From the NCBI GenBank assembly GCA_900315425.1, contig OMZA01000004.1, positions 62,001-126,000 on the forward strand: a stretch of 64,000 bases of DNA, read 5' to 3'. This DNA comes from an uncultured Eubacteriales bacterium (GTDB lineage: Bacteria; Bacillota; Clostridia; Lachnospirales; Lachnospiraceae). Within the stretch, counting starts at the first letter, position 1. Each line of letters begins with the position of its first letter. The notes below the pieces were generated by a model. That model made no database searches. It saw only the letters and a list, made by a program, of their open reading frames with translations, and was not told the DNA's origin. Positions 10,001 through 18,401 of the stretch are shown one piece after another. The position numbers were made by a program, and so were the translations under genes.

Positions 10001-10286
10001 GAACGGTGTAGATGCAATTAAGGTTAATAAACTTAACCAGGAATCACCTACAGTTATCGATCTTCTCTTAGAACACAAGATAGATGTAGTTGTAGATACA
10101 CCTACACAGGGAAGAGATAAGACCAGAGACGGATTCTTAATTAGAAGAATAGCAATAGAGACAGGAGTTAACTGTTTCACATCGTTAGATACAGTTAATG
10201 CTTTACTTACAAGTCTCGAAAGTAATGTGCATGACAACCTATCATTGGTAGACATAGCAACAGTAGAACCAAGAGTTAATGCATAA
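7071..10286 (+). CDS. carB: Carbamoyl phosphate synthase large subunit
   Basis: The synthetase subunit, which uses two ATP with bicarbonate and ammonia. The 1071 residues hold two homologous ATP-grasp halves (about 1-400 and 550-935), each with a G-S-G-P-I-x-I-G-Q start and a V-L-R-P-A-Y / V-R-P-S-Y ATP-binding block, an oligomerisation domain between them, and a C-terminal MGS-like allosteric domain (about 936-1071). The ATG lies inside the end of carA and is served by GGGAGG. The length is full and no frame disruption is seen. Whether UMP or ornithine regulates it cannot be told from the sequence by eye. Confidence 0.97.
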   Translation: MPRDNSIKKVLVIGSGPIVIGQAAEFDYAGTQACRSLKEEGVEVVLLNSNPATIMTDRDIADEVYIEPLTVNVLKKLIEKEKPDSILPTLGGQAGLNLAMEIAETDFLKEHNCRLIGTTALTIKKAEDRLAFKETMEKINEPIAPSKVVKNIPDGADFAKQIGYPVVLRPAYTLGGSGGGIAHNPQELHDILENGLRLSRVGEVLVEKCIAGWKEIEYEVMRDSAGNCITVCNMENLDPVGVHTGDSIVVAPSQTLSDKEYQMLRTSALNIITELEITGGCNVQYALNPESFEYCVIEVNPRVSRSSALASKATGYPIAKVAAKIALGYTLDEIKNAITGKTYASFEPTLDYCVVKIPRLPFDKFITAKRTLTTQMKATGEVMSICNNFEGALMKAIRSLEQHVESLLDYDFTGLSDDELVDQLEIVDDRRIWVIAEALRRRFSYKLIHKITMIDEWFIDKIAILTEMEEKLRTGIITEELLRDAKRIEFPDKVIARLAGKTEKEIYDLRKKYGIVAAFKMVDTCAAEFEATTPYYYSVYGGENEVIETKPEKKILVLGSGPIRIGQGIEFDFCSVHSTWAFKEEGYETIIINNNPETVSTDFDIADKLYFEPLTPEDVRNVVDVEKPDGAVVQFGGQTAIKLTKDLMEMGVPILGTKAEDVDAAEDRELFDEILEKTEIKRAAGATVFTAEEAKKVANELGYPVLVRPSYVLGGQGMQIATNDKEIEEFMNIINRYTQEHPILVDKYLMGREIEVDAICDGENILIPGIMEHIERAGVHSGDSISVYPAQDLPQKTIDDIEEYTKRLAMALHVKGMINIQFIEYHNEVYVIEVNPRSSRTVPYISKVTGIPIVKLATKCIIGHNIKELGYEPGLQKNADYVAIKMPVFSFEKIRGAEISLGPEMKSTGECLGIAETFEEALYKAFLGAGVILPKHKKIIITVNDADKHDAISIGKRFEKLGYEIYATRSTAKVLQENGVDAIKVNKLNQESPTVIDLLLEHKIDVVVDTPTQGRDKTRDGFLIRRIAIETGVNCFTSLDTVNALLTSLESNVHDNLSLVDIATVEPRVNA

Positions 10287-10310
10287 TATAATTACATAAA
10301 AAGTAAAGAA

Positions 10311-10344
10311 AAAGCAGGTACTATGGTGAAATAGTGCCTGCTTT
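10311..10344 (+). terminator. Terminator-like hairpin after carB
   Basis: A 14-bp stem (10311-10324 with 10331-10344, one G-T pair) with a 6-base loop follows the carB stop. The following T-run is poor (TTTATGTGTC), so termination may be partial. The next gene begins 40 bases later with no promoter seen in between. Confidence 0.55.
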
Positions 10345-10383
10345 ATGTGTCAATTTTATATGTTGACTTTACGAGGAAATACA

Positions 10384-10800
10384 ATGATAGAACTTAAAGA
10401 GAATTTTATTGATATTGATACATACTTAGAACTTCGGGCTTCTGTTAATTGGAAGGAATTATCCAGGGAACAGGCCAGACTTTCTTTGGAAAAATGTTTA
10501 TTTACTGTATGTGCCTATGATGGTGATAAAGCAGTTGGTATGGGCAGAATAGTAGGTGATGGTGTGGTCATTGATTACATTCAGGATTTGATTGTAAGAC
10601 CGGATTATCAAAAAGATGGCATTGGAAGAAAAATCATAACCAGGCTTATTGAGTATGTTAAGAAAAGTAAGCTTCCGGATACAGAGATTATGTTGTGTCT
10701 TATGAGTGCTAAGGGCCGAGAAGGTTTTTATCACAAATTTGATTTTATTTCCAGACCAACAGATACTTTAGGACCAGGGATGATTAGATACATTAAGTGA
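10384..10800 (+). CDS. GNAT family N-acetyltransferase
   Basis: A small acetyl-CoA-dependent acetyltransferase of 138 residues; the substrate is unknown. The acetyl-CoA loop is seen as R-P-D-Y-Q-K-D-G-I-G-R-K-I (about 75-87), after the strand I-Q-D-L-I-V, with a later G-F-Y-x-K-F-x-F motif typical of the fold's end. The ATG at 10384 is preferred because of its CGAGGAAA ribosome binding site; an upstream in-frame ATG at 10345 lies at the foot of the carB hairpin and has none. It probably shares a transcript with the following phosphatase gene, which begins 5 bases after its stop. Confidence 0.85.
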   Translation: MIELKENFIDIDTYLELRASVNWKELSREQARLSLEKCLFTVCAYDGDKAVGMGRIVGDGVVIDYIQDLIVRPDYQKDGIGRKIITRLIEYVKKSKLPDTEIMLCLMSAKGREGFYHKFDFISRPTDTLGPGMIRYIK

Positions 10801-10805
10801 GGATT

Positions 10806-11504
10806 ATGAAATACGTTAAGATATACCTAATAAGACATGGACGGCAGGATAGTGGGCTTTGTAACGTAGACGTTAGCTTGTCAAAAGAAGGAAGACAGCA
10901 GGCTCATTTGGTAGGTCAAAGACTTAAAAATTATGAAATTAACAGAGTTTATAGCAGTAACCTTAAAAGAGCTGTAGAAACAGCTGATATTATCAGAGAA
11001 GAGTTAGGCTTTGAAGAGAGAGGTAATCAACAGTTTCCAGAATTAAGAGAAACGGATTTTGGAGATATGACAGGATTATCAGATGATGTTTTAAAGATTA
11101 GGTTTGCTGATTATTTTTCTGCCAGGGAAGCAGGATTATCAGATCTTAGAATTCCAGGTGGAGAAAACGGAAAAGAAGTCTTTGAAAGAATGTATAAAAA
11201 AATAGATGACATTGTAAAGGAAATTATAGAAGAGGCAGCTAAAGATAGTGGCAAACAGTCATCTAAAGATAAACAGATAGTTATAGTTTCTCACGGAGGC
11301 GCTATCAGATGTTATCTGGCAGGGCTTCTTTCTATGCCCTTTGGTAAGAGATTTGCTATAGCTAAGACCATGGAGAATACATCCATAACCCAGGTTAATT
11401 ATAATCTGGCGCATGATAATTATACAGTAGAAATGATAAATGATTATTCACATTTGGCAGGACATGAGGAATTACTAAGAGAATACTTCAAGCCTGCATT
11501 TTAA
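10806..11504 (+). CDS. Histidine phosphatase family protein (phosphoglycerate mutase-like)
   Basis: A cytoplasmic enzyme of about 232 residues from the branch-1 histidine phosphatase superfamily. It shows the phospho-accepting R-H-G motif near the N-terminus, the S-S-N-L-x-R-A-x-E-T-A block, the acid E-T-D-F-G-D, and the second catalytic His in V-S-H-G-G. Substrates in this family range from 2-phosphoglycerate to alpha-ribazole phosphate, and the sequence does not settle which applies. The ATG at 10806 has GAGG very close upstream; a GTG at 10797, overlapping the previous stop codon, is the alternative start. A Lys/Ser-rich insertion (about residues 146-160) precedes the S-H-G-G strand. Confidence 0.85.
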   Translation: MKYVKIYLIRHGRQDSGLCNVDVSLSKEGRQQAHLVGQRLKNYEINRVYSSNLKRAVETADIIREELGFEERGNQQFPELRETDFGDMTGLSDDVLKIRFADYFSAREAGLSDLRIPGGENGKEVFERMYKKIDDIVKEIIEEAAKDSGKQSSKDKQIVIVSHGGAIRCYLAGLLSMPFGKRFAIAKTMENTSITQVNYNLAHDNYTVEMINDYSHLAGHEELLREYFKPAF

Positions 11505-11521
11505 AAATAAGGGAGGTTTTT

Positions 11522-13441
11522 ATGGCTTCAAAAGTAACACAAACATATGATGCTAACAGTATTTCTGTTTTAGAAGGATTAGAAGCAGTTAGAAAAAGAC
11601 CTGGTATGTACATCGGAAGTGTTGGTACTAAAGGTCTTAATCATCTTATATATGAGATTGTAGATAACTCAGTTGATGAACATTTGGCTGGTTACTGTAG
11701 CGAAATTACAGTTATTTTGGAAAAGGATGGAACAGCTACTATTAAGGATAATGGTAGAGGTATTCCTATTGGAATTAATGAGAAAACAAAAATTCCGGCA
11801 TTAGAGATGGTTTTTACCATGTTGCACGCCGGAGGTAAGTTTGGAGATGGAGGATATAAAATATCCGGAGGTCTTCATGGTGTTGGTGCCTCAGTTGTTA
11901 ATGCCCTTAGTGAGTGGCTTACAGTTGAGGTTAAAAGTGATGGAAAGGTGTATGAACAAAAGTATGAGCAGGGCAAGGTAATGTGTCCTATTACAGAGGT
12001 GAAAACCTGTAGAAAAAATGATACAGGAACCATGGTTCAATTCAAGCCTGATGGAGAAATATTTGAGAAAACATATTTTAAAGCAGAGTCTATAAAGAAT
12101 AGACTTCATGAAACTGCTTATCTCAATCCTGATTTAACAATTCATTTTGAAAACAGAAGATTTGCAGAAGAGGAATCAGTGGATTTTCACGAGCCTGACG
12201 GAATTAAGGAATTTGTTAGAAAAATGAATTCCGGTAAAGAAGGTCTTCATGACGTTATTTATTTCAAAAGATCTATCGAGGGTATCGAAGTGGAGGTTGC
12301 CTTCCAATTTTGTGATGCATTCGAAGAAAATATCATGGGATTTTGTAACAACATATATACCCAGGAAGGTGGAACCCACATTACCGGGTTTAAAACAAAG
12401 TTTACTCAAATTATTAATCAGTATGCCAGAGAGATTGGAACTTTAAAGGAAAAGGATAATAATTTTACCGGATCAGATGTACGTAATGGTATGACGGCAG
12501 TAATTGCAGTTAAACATCCGGAACCAAGATTCGAAGGTCAGACCAAGACAAAACTTGACAATCCTGATGCAGGAAAGGTTGTTAGTGAGATAACCGGCGA
12601 AGAAGCGGTTCTTTATTTTGATAAAAACTTAGATACCCTTAAAAAGATTATAGAGTGTGCTGAAAAATCTGCAAAGATTAGAAAAGCAGAAGAAAAAGCT
12701 AAAACAAACATGCTTGTTAAGCAGAAATTTTCTATTGATAGCAATGGTAAATTAGCCAACTGTGAAAGTAGAAACGCCGAAGAATGTGAAGTGTTTATTG
12801 TAGAGGGAGATTCCGCCGGCGGTTCGGCAAAAATGGCCAGAAACAGAAAAACTCAGGCTATTATGCCTATTAGAGGTAAGATTTTAAATGTTGAAAAAGC
12901 AAGTATGGATAAGGTTCTTGCCAATGCTGAAATAAAAACTATGATAAATGCCTTTGGATGCGGATTTTCAGAAGGATATGGTAACGATTTTGATATTAGC
13001 AAGTTAAGATACAACAAGATTATTATTATGACAGATGCCGACGTTGACGGTGCCCATATTGATACATTGTTGTTAACATTTTTCTATAGATTCATGCCAG
13101 ATCTTATAAACGATGGACATGTCTATATTGCTATGCCACCTCTTTACAAGGTGGTTCCTAAAAAAGGAGAAGGCGTGTATCTATATGATGATAAAGCCTT
13201 AGAAAAATACAGAAAGAATCATTCAGGTTTTACCCTTCAAAGATACAAAGGTCTTGGTGAAATGGATGCAGAACAGCTTTGGGAGACAACCCTTAACCCT
13301 GAAACTAGAATTCTTAAACAGGTGGAAATTGAAGATGCAATGTTAGCATCGGAAATTACTGGAATGCTTATGGGTTCTGACGTTGCACCTAGAAGAAAGT
13401 TTATTCACGATCATGCCCATGAGGCCGAGATAGATACTTAA
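11522..13441 (+). CDS. Type IIA DNA topoisomerase subunit B (GyrB/ParE)
   Basis: The ATPase/TOPRIM subunit of a type IIA topoisomerase, 639 residues. The GHKL ATPase part has E-I-V-D-N-S-V-D-E, D-N-G-R-G-I-P and the ATP-lid G-L-H-G-V-G-A-S-V-V-N-A-L-S. The TOPRIM part has V-E-G-D-S-A-G-G-S-A and the metal-binding D-A-D-V-D-G-A-H-I. The length and the I-L-N-V-E-K-A motif are GyrB-like, but its partner lacks a GyrA box, so the pair may work as topoisomerase IV. Clostridia often carry a second pair away from the replication origin; this one is not beside dnaA, dnaN or recF. The start has GGGAGG, and the subunit A gene follows after 15 bases. Confidence 0.93.
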   Translation: MASKVTQTYDANSISVLEGLEAVRKRPGMYIGSVGTKGLNHLIYEIVDNSVDEHLAGYCSEITVILEKDGTATIKDNGRGIPIGINEKTKIPALEMVFTMLHAGGKFGDGGYKISGGLHGVGASVVNALSEWLTVEVKSDGKVYEQKYEQGKVMCPITEVKTCRKNDTGTMVQFKPDGEIFEKTYFKAESIKNRLHETAYLNPDLTIHFENRRFAEEESVDFHEPDGIKEFVRKMNSGKEGLHDVIYFKRSIEGIEVEVAFQFCDAFEENIMGFCNNIYTQEGGTHITGFKTKFTQIINQYAREIGTLKEKDNNFTGSDVRNGMTAVIAVKHPEPRFEGQTKTKLDNPDAGKVVSEITGEEAVLYFDKNLDTLKKIIECAEKSAKIRKAEEKAKTNMLVKQKFSIDSNGKLANCESRNAEECEVFIVEGDSAGGSAKMARNRKTQAIMPIRGKILNVEKASMDKVLANAEIKTMINAFGCGFSEGYGNDFDISKLRYNKIIIMTDADVDGAHIDTLLLTFFYRFMPDLINDGHVYIAMPPLYKVVPKKGEGVYLYDDKALEKYRKNHSGFTLQRYKGLGEMDAEQLWETTLNPETRILKQVEIEDAMLASEITGMLMGSDVAPRRKFIHDHAHEAEIDT

Positions 13442-13456
13442 TAGGAGGAGAAGACA

Positions 13457-15886
13457 ATGGCTGAACAGATTATTAAAACCGAATATTCAGAAGTAATGGA
13501 AAAGTCCTACATTGACTACGCCATGAGTGTAATATGTCAGAGAGCTCTTCCAGATGTAAGAGATGGGTTAAAGCCAGTACAAAGACGTGTGTTATACGCC
13601 ATGGACCAGTTACACCTTGATTATAATAAAGCCCATAGAAAATCAGCTCGTATAGTTGGTGATGCCATGGGTAAATATCATCCACATGGAGACGCATCTA
13701 TTTACGATGCATTAGTAGTAATGTCTCAGGAATTCAAAAAAGAGATGCCATTAATAGATGGACACGGCAATTTTGGTTCCATTGAAGGTGATGGAGCTGC
13801 CGCAATGCGTTATACAGAGGCAAGACTTATGAAATTCGCCCAAGACGTGTACTTGGCTGATTTGGATAAGGATGTCGTGGACTTTGTTCCAAATTTTGAA
13901 GAGATAGAAAAGGAACCGGAAGTCCTTCCGGTTAAGATTCCTAATATCTTAGTAAATGGTGCTGAGGGTATTGCAGTTGGTATGACTACCAATGTTCCTA
14001 CTCATAACTTAGGTGAAGTTATAGATGCTGAGGTTAAATATTTAGACAATAATGATGTAACCACAGAAGAGCTTATGAGTGTAATGCCAGGACCGGATTT
14101 TCCAACAGGTGGAATAGTAATAAATAAAAGCGAACTCACAGATATTTATAAAAGTGGAACAGGTAAAATAAAACTCCGAGGCAAGGTGGTATTTGAAAAG
14201 GGAAAATCCAAGGAAAGAGATAGATTAGTAATAACGGAAATTCCTTATACTATGGTAGGTGCCAATATAGGAAAATTTATATCTGATGTAGTTTCTTTAA
14301 TAGAGGACAAGAAAACTCAGGATATTGTAGACATTTCCAATGAATCATCCAAGGAAGGTATAAGAATTGTCTTGGAATTAAAGAGGGGAGCGGATATAGA
14401 AAAGCTTGAAAACCTCTTATATAAAAAGACAAGATTAGAAGATACCTTTGGAGTTAATATGGTTGCCATTGCCAATGGTAAACCGGAGACCTTAGGATTA
14501 AAGGACATCATAAAAAGCAGTATAGATTTTCAATATGAAATAGAAACTAGAAAATACAAAAAGCTTTTAGAAAAAGAGTTAGAACAAAAAGAAATCAAGG
14601 AAGGTCTCATAAGAGCCTGTGATATTATTGATCTGATAATAGAAATTATCAGAGGTTCTAAGAATATCAAGGATGTCAAAAGATGCCTTACGACCGGAGA
14701 AACAACGGGTATAACTTTCAAATCTAAGGAGTCTGAACTATACGCCGGCAATCTTAACTTTACTGAAAAACAAGCTGATGCCATTATGGAACTTCGATTG
14801 TATAAGCTCATTGGTTTGGAGATTCTTCAGTTGAGAAAGGACTACGACAGCATTGTTGAAAAAATTGGAGAATATGAAGAACTTCTTAACAATCGTCGTG
14901 CCATGACTAAGCATATTAAGAAAATGCTCCTTGGTATCAAGAAAGAATATGCAACTCCAAGACGTACACTTATTGAAGATGGTAAAGAAGCCGTTGTAGA
15001 AGAAGTTAAATTCGTAGAGCAGGAAGTTGTTTTCTTAATGGATAGATTTGGTTATGCCAAAACTATTGATACATCTGCTTACGATAGAAATAAAGAAGCT
15101 GCAGATAGTGAAAATAAGTATGTATTTAAATGTATGAATACGGATAAAGTAAATATTTTCACTGACAACGGTAACCTACACCAGGTTAGGGTAATAGATA
15201 TACCTTTTGTAAGATTCAGAGACAAGGGTACACCGATTGATAACCTTGGTAACTACGATAGCAAGGATGAAAATATAATTCTTGTTACCAGTGCTAATCA
15301 GATAAAAGGTGCAAGATTAGCATTTACTACAGAAAAGGGAATGATGAAGATAGTTGATGCTTCGGAATTTGATGTAGCTAAGAGAACTGTTAAAGCAACC
15401 AAGTTAGCAGATGATGATAAGGTAGCAGATGTTACAATGATAGACGGATTGGTAACGGCTGATATAGAAGATGTTTTTGAAGAAGAGATGATAAGTCCGT
15501 TTATCTCTGGTGGATTCGACGAAGATATGGGAGATTATGCTATAACAGGAGGATTTGAAGAAGGGGTGGAAGCTCCTGTAATGGATATGGAATTCCAGGA
15601 AAATGCAGCCGCAGTTAAAACAGCAACCCCAGATGAGGGACGAGTTGTTGTAATTCAAACTAATAACGGCATGTTTATCAGATTCAAATTAAGTGAAGTT
15701 CCTGAAAAGAAGAAGTCGGCAATAGGGGTAAGAGCAATAAAACTTGCAGATGATGATTATGTTAAAAATGTATATATTCTGGATGCAGGAGACAACAAGG
15801 TAATAAAAGTTCATGGAAAAGATGTAGAGCTTAGAAAATTAAAGACGGTAAAACGAGACGGAAAGGGAACAAAGATAAGAATATAA
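13457..15886 (+). CDS. Type IIA DNA topoisomerase subunit A (GyrA/ParC-like)
   Basis: The DNA breakage-reunion subunit, 809 residues. The winged-helix part has the catalytic Tyr in A-M-R-Y-T-E-A-R (Y119) and the quinolone-contact helix H-P-H-G-D-A-S-I-Y-D, where residue 80 is Ala at the position of the usual Ser/Thr. The C-terminal beta-pinwheel (about 510-809) has no Q-R-R-G-G-K-G GyrA box, arguing for a ParC-like decatenase rather than a true gyrase. An acidic, Gly- and Met-containing insertion of about 60 residues (668-728) interrupts the pinwheel. The ribosome binding site is AGGAGGAG. A strong terminator ends the unit. Confidence 0.93.
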   Translation: MAEQIIKTEYSEVMEKSYIDYAMSVICQRALPDVRDGLKPVQRRVLYAMDQLHLDYNKAHRKSARIVGDAMGKYHPHGDASIYDALVVMSQEFKKEMPLIDGHGNFGSIEGDGAAAMRYTEARLMKFAQDVYLADLDKDVVDFVPNFEEIEKEPEVLPVKIPNILVNGAEGIAVGMTTNVPTHNLGEVIDAEVKYLDNNDVTTEELMSVMPGPDFPTGGIVINKSELTDIYKSGTGKIKLRGKVVFEKGKSKERDRLVITEIPYTMVGANIGKFISDVVSLIEDKKTQDIVDISNESSKEGIRIVLELKRGADIEKLENLLYKKTRLEDTFGVNMVAIANGKPETLGLKDIIKSSIDFQYEIETRKYKKLLEKELEQKEIKEGLIRACDIIDLIIEIIRGSKNIKDVKRCLTTGETTGITFKSKESELYAGNLNFTEKQADAIMELRLYKLIGLEILQLRKDYDSIVEKIGEYEELLNNRRAMTKHIKKMLLGIKKEYATPRRTLIEDGKEAVVEEVKFVEQEVVFLMDRFGYAKTIDTSAYDRNKEAADSENKYVFKCMNTDKVNIFTDNGNLHQVRVIDIPFVRFRDKGTPIDNLGNYDSKDENIILVTSANQIKGARLAFTTEKGMMKIVDASEFDVAKRTVKATKLADDDKVADVTMIDGLVTADIEDVFEEEMISPFISGGFDEDMGDYAITGGFEEGVEAPVMDMEFQENAAAVKTATPDEGRVVVIQTNNGMFIRFKLSEVPEKKKSAIGVRAIKLADDDYVKNVYILDAGDNKVIKVHGKDVELRKLKTVKRDGKGTKIRI

Positions 15887-15891
15887 AACAT

Positions 15892-15924
15892 AAAAGGTGC
15901 TGTTTCATACAGCACCTTTTGTTA
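15892..15924. terminator. Bidirectional terminator
   Basis: A perfect 12-bp inverted repeat (15892-15903 with 15909-15920) with a TTCAT loop and flanking A and T runs sits between the topoisomerase gene and the convergent amylase gene. Confidence 0.85.
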
Positions 15925-15947
15925 TGGGATATTTTAATCCATGTGTT

Positions 15948-17387
15948 TTATTCAGAAAGAATAATATAATATTCAAATGGTTTTAAAGTGTTCAAATCAT
16001 CTTTGTTAAGTTTTGTAGGTTCATTACTAATTACTCCGCCACCATCTCCGTGAAGTAATACATTTCCATCTGTAAATTCTTGCTCATAATTAACCTTAGA
16101 TTCTTCGGAGTTAAAGTTTACAACTACAGTAATCTGCTTGCCATTTTTAACTCTTTCATAAGCGATAACACTCTTATTATCATCTTCGATTTCCCTGACT
16201 TTTCCACCGTAGATACCGTTGTAAAGTGGTTCATTTTCAGTCTTTATGTGGCAGAGATCTGTAAGAAGATCCTCATATTCATAATCGCCAAATTCTATAT
16301 TATCCTTTTCAAAGAATTCTACAAATGTATCGGCAGATTCTTCATTTCCGGAATAAATAAGTGGAACGCCATATCCCGTAAAGACTACTGTGTATAAAGC
16401 ACCGAGAGCTTCTTTTGTGAAGCGATTCTCAAGGGTATCGCTGTAGTAATTCTGGTCGTGGTTGTCAATAAAATTCATTCTAAATGAACCATATGGTAAA
16501 TCTTCTGTAATGTGTTTTAAAATATCATCAGCTGTATTAGGTGTCTTTGCAGAGAACTTAAGAGCTGAATACAAATCAAAGTTGTAATCACTATCAAAGG
16601 CATTCATAAGGAATGTTTCACTGCAGGTTCCGTCTTCAGCTAACATGTAAACAGGTTTTATCTTATCTAACTCAGTTCTTGCTTTTTCCCAGAAAGCAGT
16701 AGGAACACCCTGGGCGTAGTCACATCTAAATCCGTCAACGCCGATATCTTTTACCCAATAGCTCATAGCCTCAATCATGGCAGTCTGCATATCTTCGTTG
16801 GTATAATCAAGTTGAGCAACATCGTACCAATCCGTGTTTAAAGGAGAAATGATATTGCCGGCTTCGTCATGAAGGTAATATTCAGGATGCTCGGTAATCC
16901 AGGTATGATCCCAGCCGGTGTGGTTAGCAACCCAGTCCAAAATAATGTGAAATCCCATATCGTGGGCAGTATCAACCAACTCTTTAAAGTCTTCGATAGT
17001 ACCGAATTCGCTGTTAACAGAAGTGTAATCAGCGATTGAATAATATGAACCTAGGGTGCCCTTTCTGTTAGCTTCAGCAATAGGATAAATAGGCATAAAC
17101 CAAAGTGTGTTAACTCCCATATCCTTCAGTCTTTGAAGGTGCTGTGAAAAAGCGTCAAAAGTACCTTCTTCGGTGTACTGTCTAACGTTAACCTCGTAGA
17201 TAACTGCTGTGTCAATCCAGTCAGCTTGTGTTCTTGTGCCTTCTAAGGCTTCATCTTCAACAATCTTAACATCTTTAGCTTCTTTGGCTTTTTGAGCAGA
17301 GCTGTTTTTAGAAGAGCACGAAACCAAAGAGAGAGTCATAGCTGCAGACAAAGAAAGAATAAGAAATCTTTCAAAAAACTTTCGCAT
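15948..17387 (-). CDS. Alpha-amylase family (GH13) lipoprotein
   Basis: A surface-anchored glycoside hydrolase of 479 residues, probably acting on starch-type alpha-glucans. A lipoprotein signal ends in L-V-S-C (lipidated Cys at 24). The GH13 regions are complete: D-W-V-A-N-H-T (151-157), G-F-R-C-D-Y-A (219-225, nucleophile D223), L-A-E-D (acid/base E251) and F-I-D-N-H-D (D311). An N-terminal linker (25-55) is Lys/Glu/Asp-rich, and the C-terminus forms a beta domain. The ATG is preceded by AGGAGGAT on the minus strand. It has its own promoter but follows rsiV by 103 bases in the same direction. Exact specificity (alpha-amylase, maltogenic or oligo-1,6) is not decided. Confidence 0.92.
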   Translation of the reverse strand: MRKFFERFLILSLSAAMTLSLVSCSSKNSSAQKAKEAKDVKIVEDEALEGTRTQADWIDTAVIYEVNVRQYTEEGTFDAFSQHLQRLKDMGVNTLWFMPIYPIAEANRKGTLGSYYSIADYTSVNSEFGTIEDFKELVDTAHDMGFHIILDWVANHTGWDHTWITEHPEYYLHDEAGNIISPLNTDWYDVAQLDYTNEDMQTAMIEAMSYWVKDIGVDGFRCDYAQGVPTAFWEKARTELDKIKPVYMLAEDGTCSETFLMNAFDSDYNFDLYSALKFSAKTPNTADDILKHITEDLPYGSFRMNFIDNHDQNYYSDTLENRFTKEALGALYTVVFTGYGVPLIYSGNEESADTFVEFFEKDNIEFGDYEYEDLLTDLCHIKTENEPLYNGIYGGKVREIEDDNKSVIAYERVKNGKQITVVVNFNSEESKVNYEQEFTDGNVLLHGDGGGVISNEPTKLNKDDLNTLKPFEYYIILSE

Positions 17388-17419
17388 AAAAATCCTCCTA
17401 ATATATGTTTATCCAAGAT

Positions 17420-17448
17420 AGTATAATGGATATCGTGTTTTTTAACAA
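17420..17448 (-). promoter_or_regulatory. Sigma-A promoter of the amylase gene
   Basis: On the minus strand, TTGTTA (17448-17443), a 17-base spacer and TATACT (17425-17420) lie 33 bases before the gene, so it need not depend on the sigma-factor operon upstream. Confidence 0.6.
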
Positions 17449-17490
17449 GTTAGATAATTATGTGTTTTTTGATTGAAAATGTTAATTATT

Positions 17491-18384
17491 TTAATTTACT
17501 CTTATATCGTTAATCAAGTCAGAAGGAATTACAAATTCTACAGAGCCCATATGCATAGGAGCTACTTCTCCTTCATCAAAGCAGATCACGACCTCATTTT
17601 TTTCATTTACATAAAAATTTGTTTCCGTGGTAATAGATTGAAAATCGTTATCTTCCAATTCATCACTGTCCAACCAATAATCAATATTTTCATCTGCCTT
17701 CATTTGTTCTCGCATTTGGCTTTTGATACTATTATTGATTATATCCACGTAGTTACTGCCATCTTTAAAAAGATCTTTCAATTCAATCTGTTGTCCTGAG
17801 TTTAGATCAATTGTATAGAAACGAGAAACCTCATGACTGTCTGCTTCTGTTTGAATAGCAGTAAGTTTAAATACAAAATATTGATCGGATTCAGAGACAA
17901 TCTCTGAAGATATCTTTAATGACTGATAGCCGTCCTTATTAATATCAGACTTGAACTGACTGATATATTGTTCGGTGTATTTGTCCAGGTCTGCGTTAAC
18001 TTTATCTGCGACAGTTTCCATTTCTCGGTGTTTGTTCCCCTCAGAATTAACCTCTAATTTAGAAACATTTACATCAGCAATATGTTTATCGTCTTCATAA
18101 TGATATTCTCTAAATGTAACGGCTTTGAATACATTTCCTAACACAGGAATATTTTCCATGGCATATGATATGCTTTTTGAAGTATTAGCCAGAATTGAAG
18201 TTATAAGAAATACTGCGGCTACAGCACCTGCAACTCTAAAGAAGTTAGAATATTTTATAATCTTTTTTTCTTTTTTTCCTCTTTCCACAGATTCATTAAA
18301 ACGATACATCTGTTCCTGGTTCATACATACATTTTTATAATCTTTTTTTAAAAATTCAATCTTTTCTCTATCTTTTTTTTCCAT
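17491..18384 (-). CDS. rsiV: RsiV-like anti-sigma factor (DUF3298 domain)
   Basis: A membrane-spanning anti-sigma factor of 297 residues, likely holding the neighbouring ECF sigma factor inactive. The cytoplasmic part (1-46) is charged; a single membrane helix spans about 47-66; then comes S-Y-A (73-75), a candidate signal peptidase site, and the motif M-E-N-I-P-V-L-G-x-V-F-K-x-V-T-F-R-E-Y typical of RsiV. Outside the cell lie a DUF4163/PdaC-like region (about 95-190) and a DUF3298 region (about 205-290). In Bacillus subtilis and Clostridioides difficile, RsiV binds lysozyme and is then cleaved to free sigma-V. The start follows AAAGGCGG, 17 bases after the sigma gene, so the two are cotranscribed. 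Confidence 0.82.
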   Translation of the reverse strand: MEKKDREKIEFLKKDYKNVCMNQEQMYRFNESVERGKKEKKIIKYSNFFRVAGAVAAVFLITSILANTSKSISYAMENIPVLGNVFKAVTFREYHYEDDKHIADVNVSKLEVNSEGNKHREMETVADKVNADLDKYTEQYISQFKSDINKDGYQSLKISSEIVSESDQYFVFKLTAIQTEADSHEVSRFYTIDLNSGQQIELKDLFKDGSNYVDIINNSIKSQMREQMKADENIDYWLDSDELEDNDFQSITTETNFYVNEKNEVVICFDEGEVAPMHMGSVEFVIPSDLINDIRVN

Positions 18385-18401
18385 AAAAGGATACCGCCTT
18401 T

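Noticed and set aside
12525..12545. Frame break or fusion in the GyrB-like gene
   Set aside because: The frame is continuous from the ATPase to the TOPRIM domain with all motifs in order.
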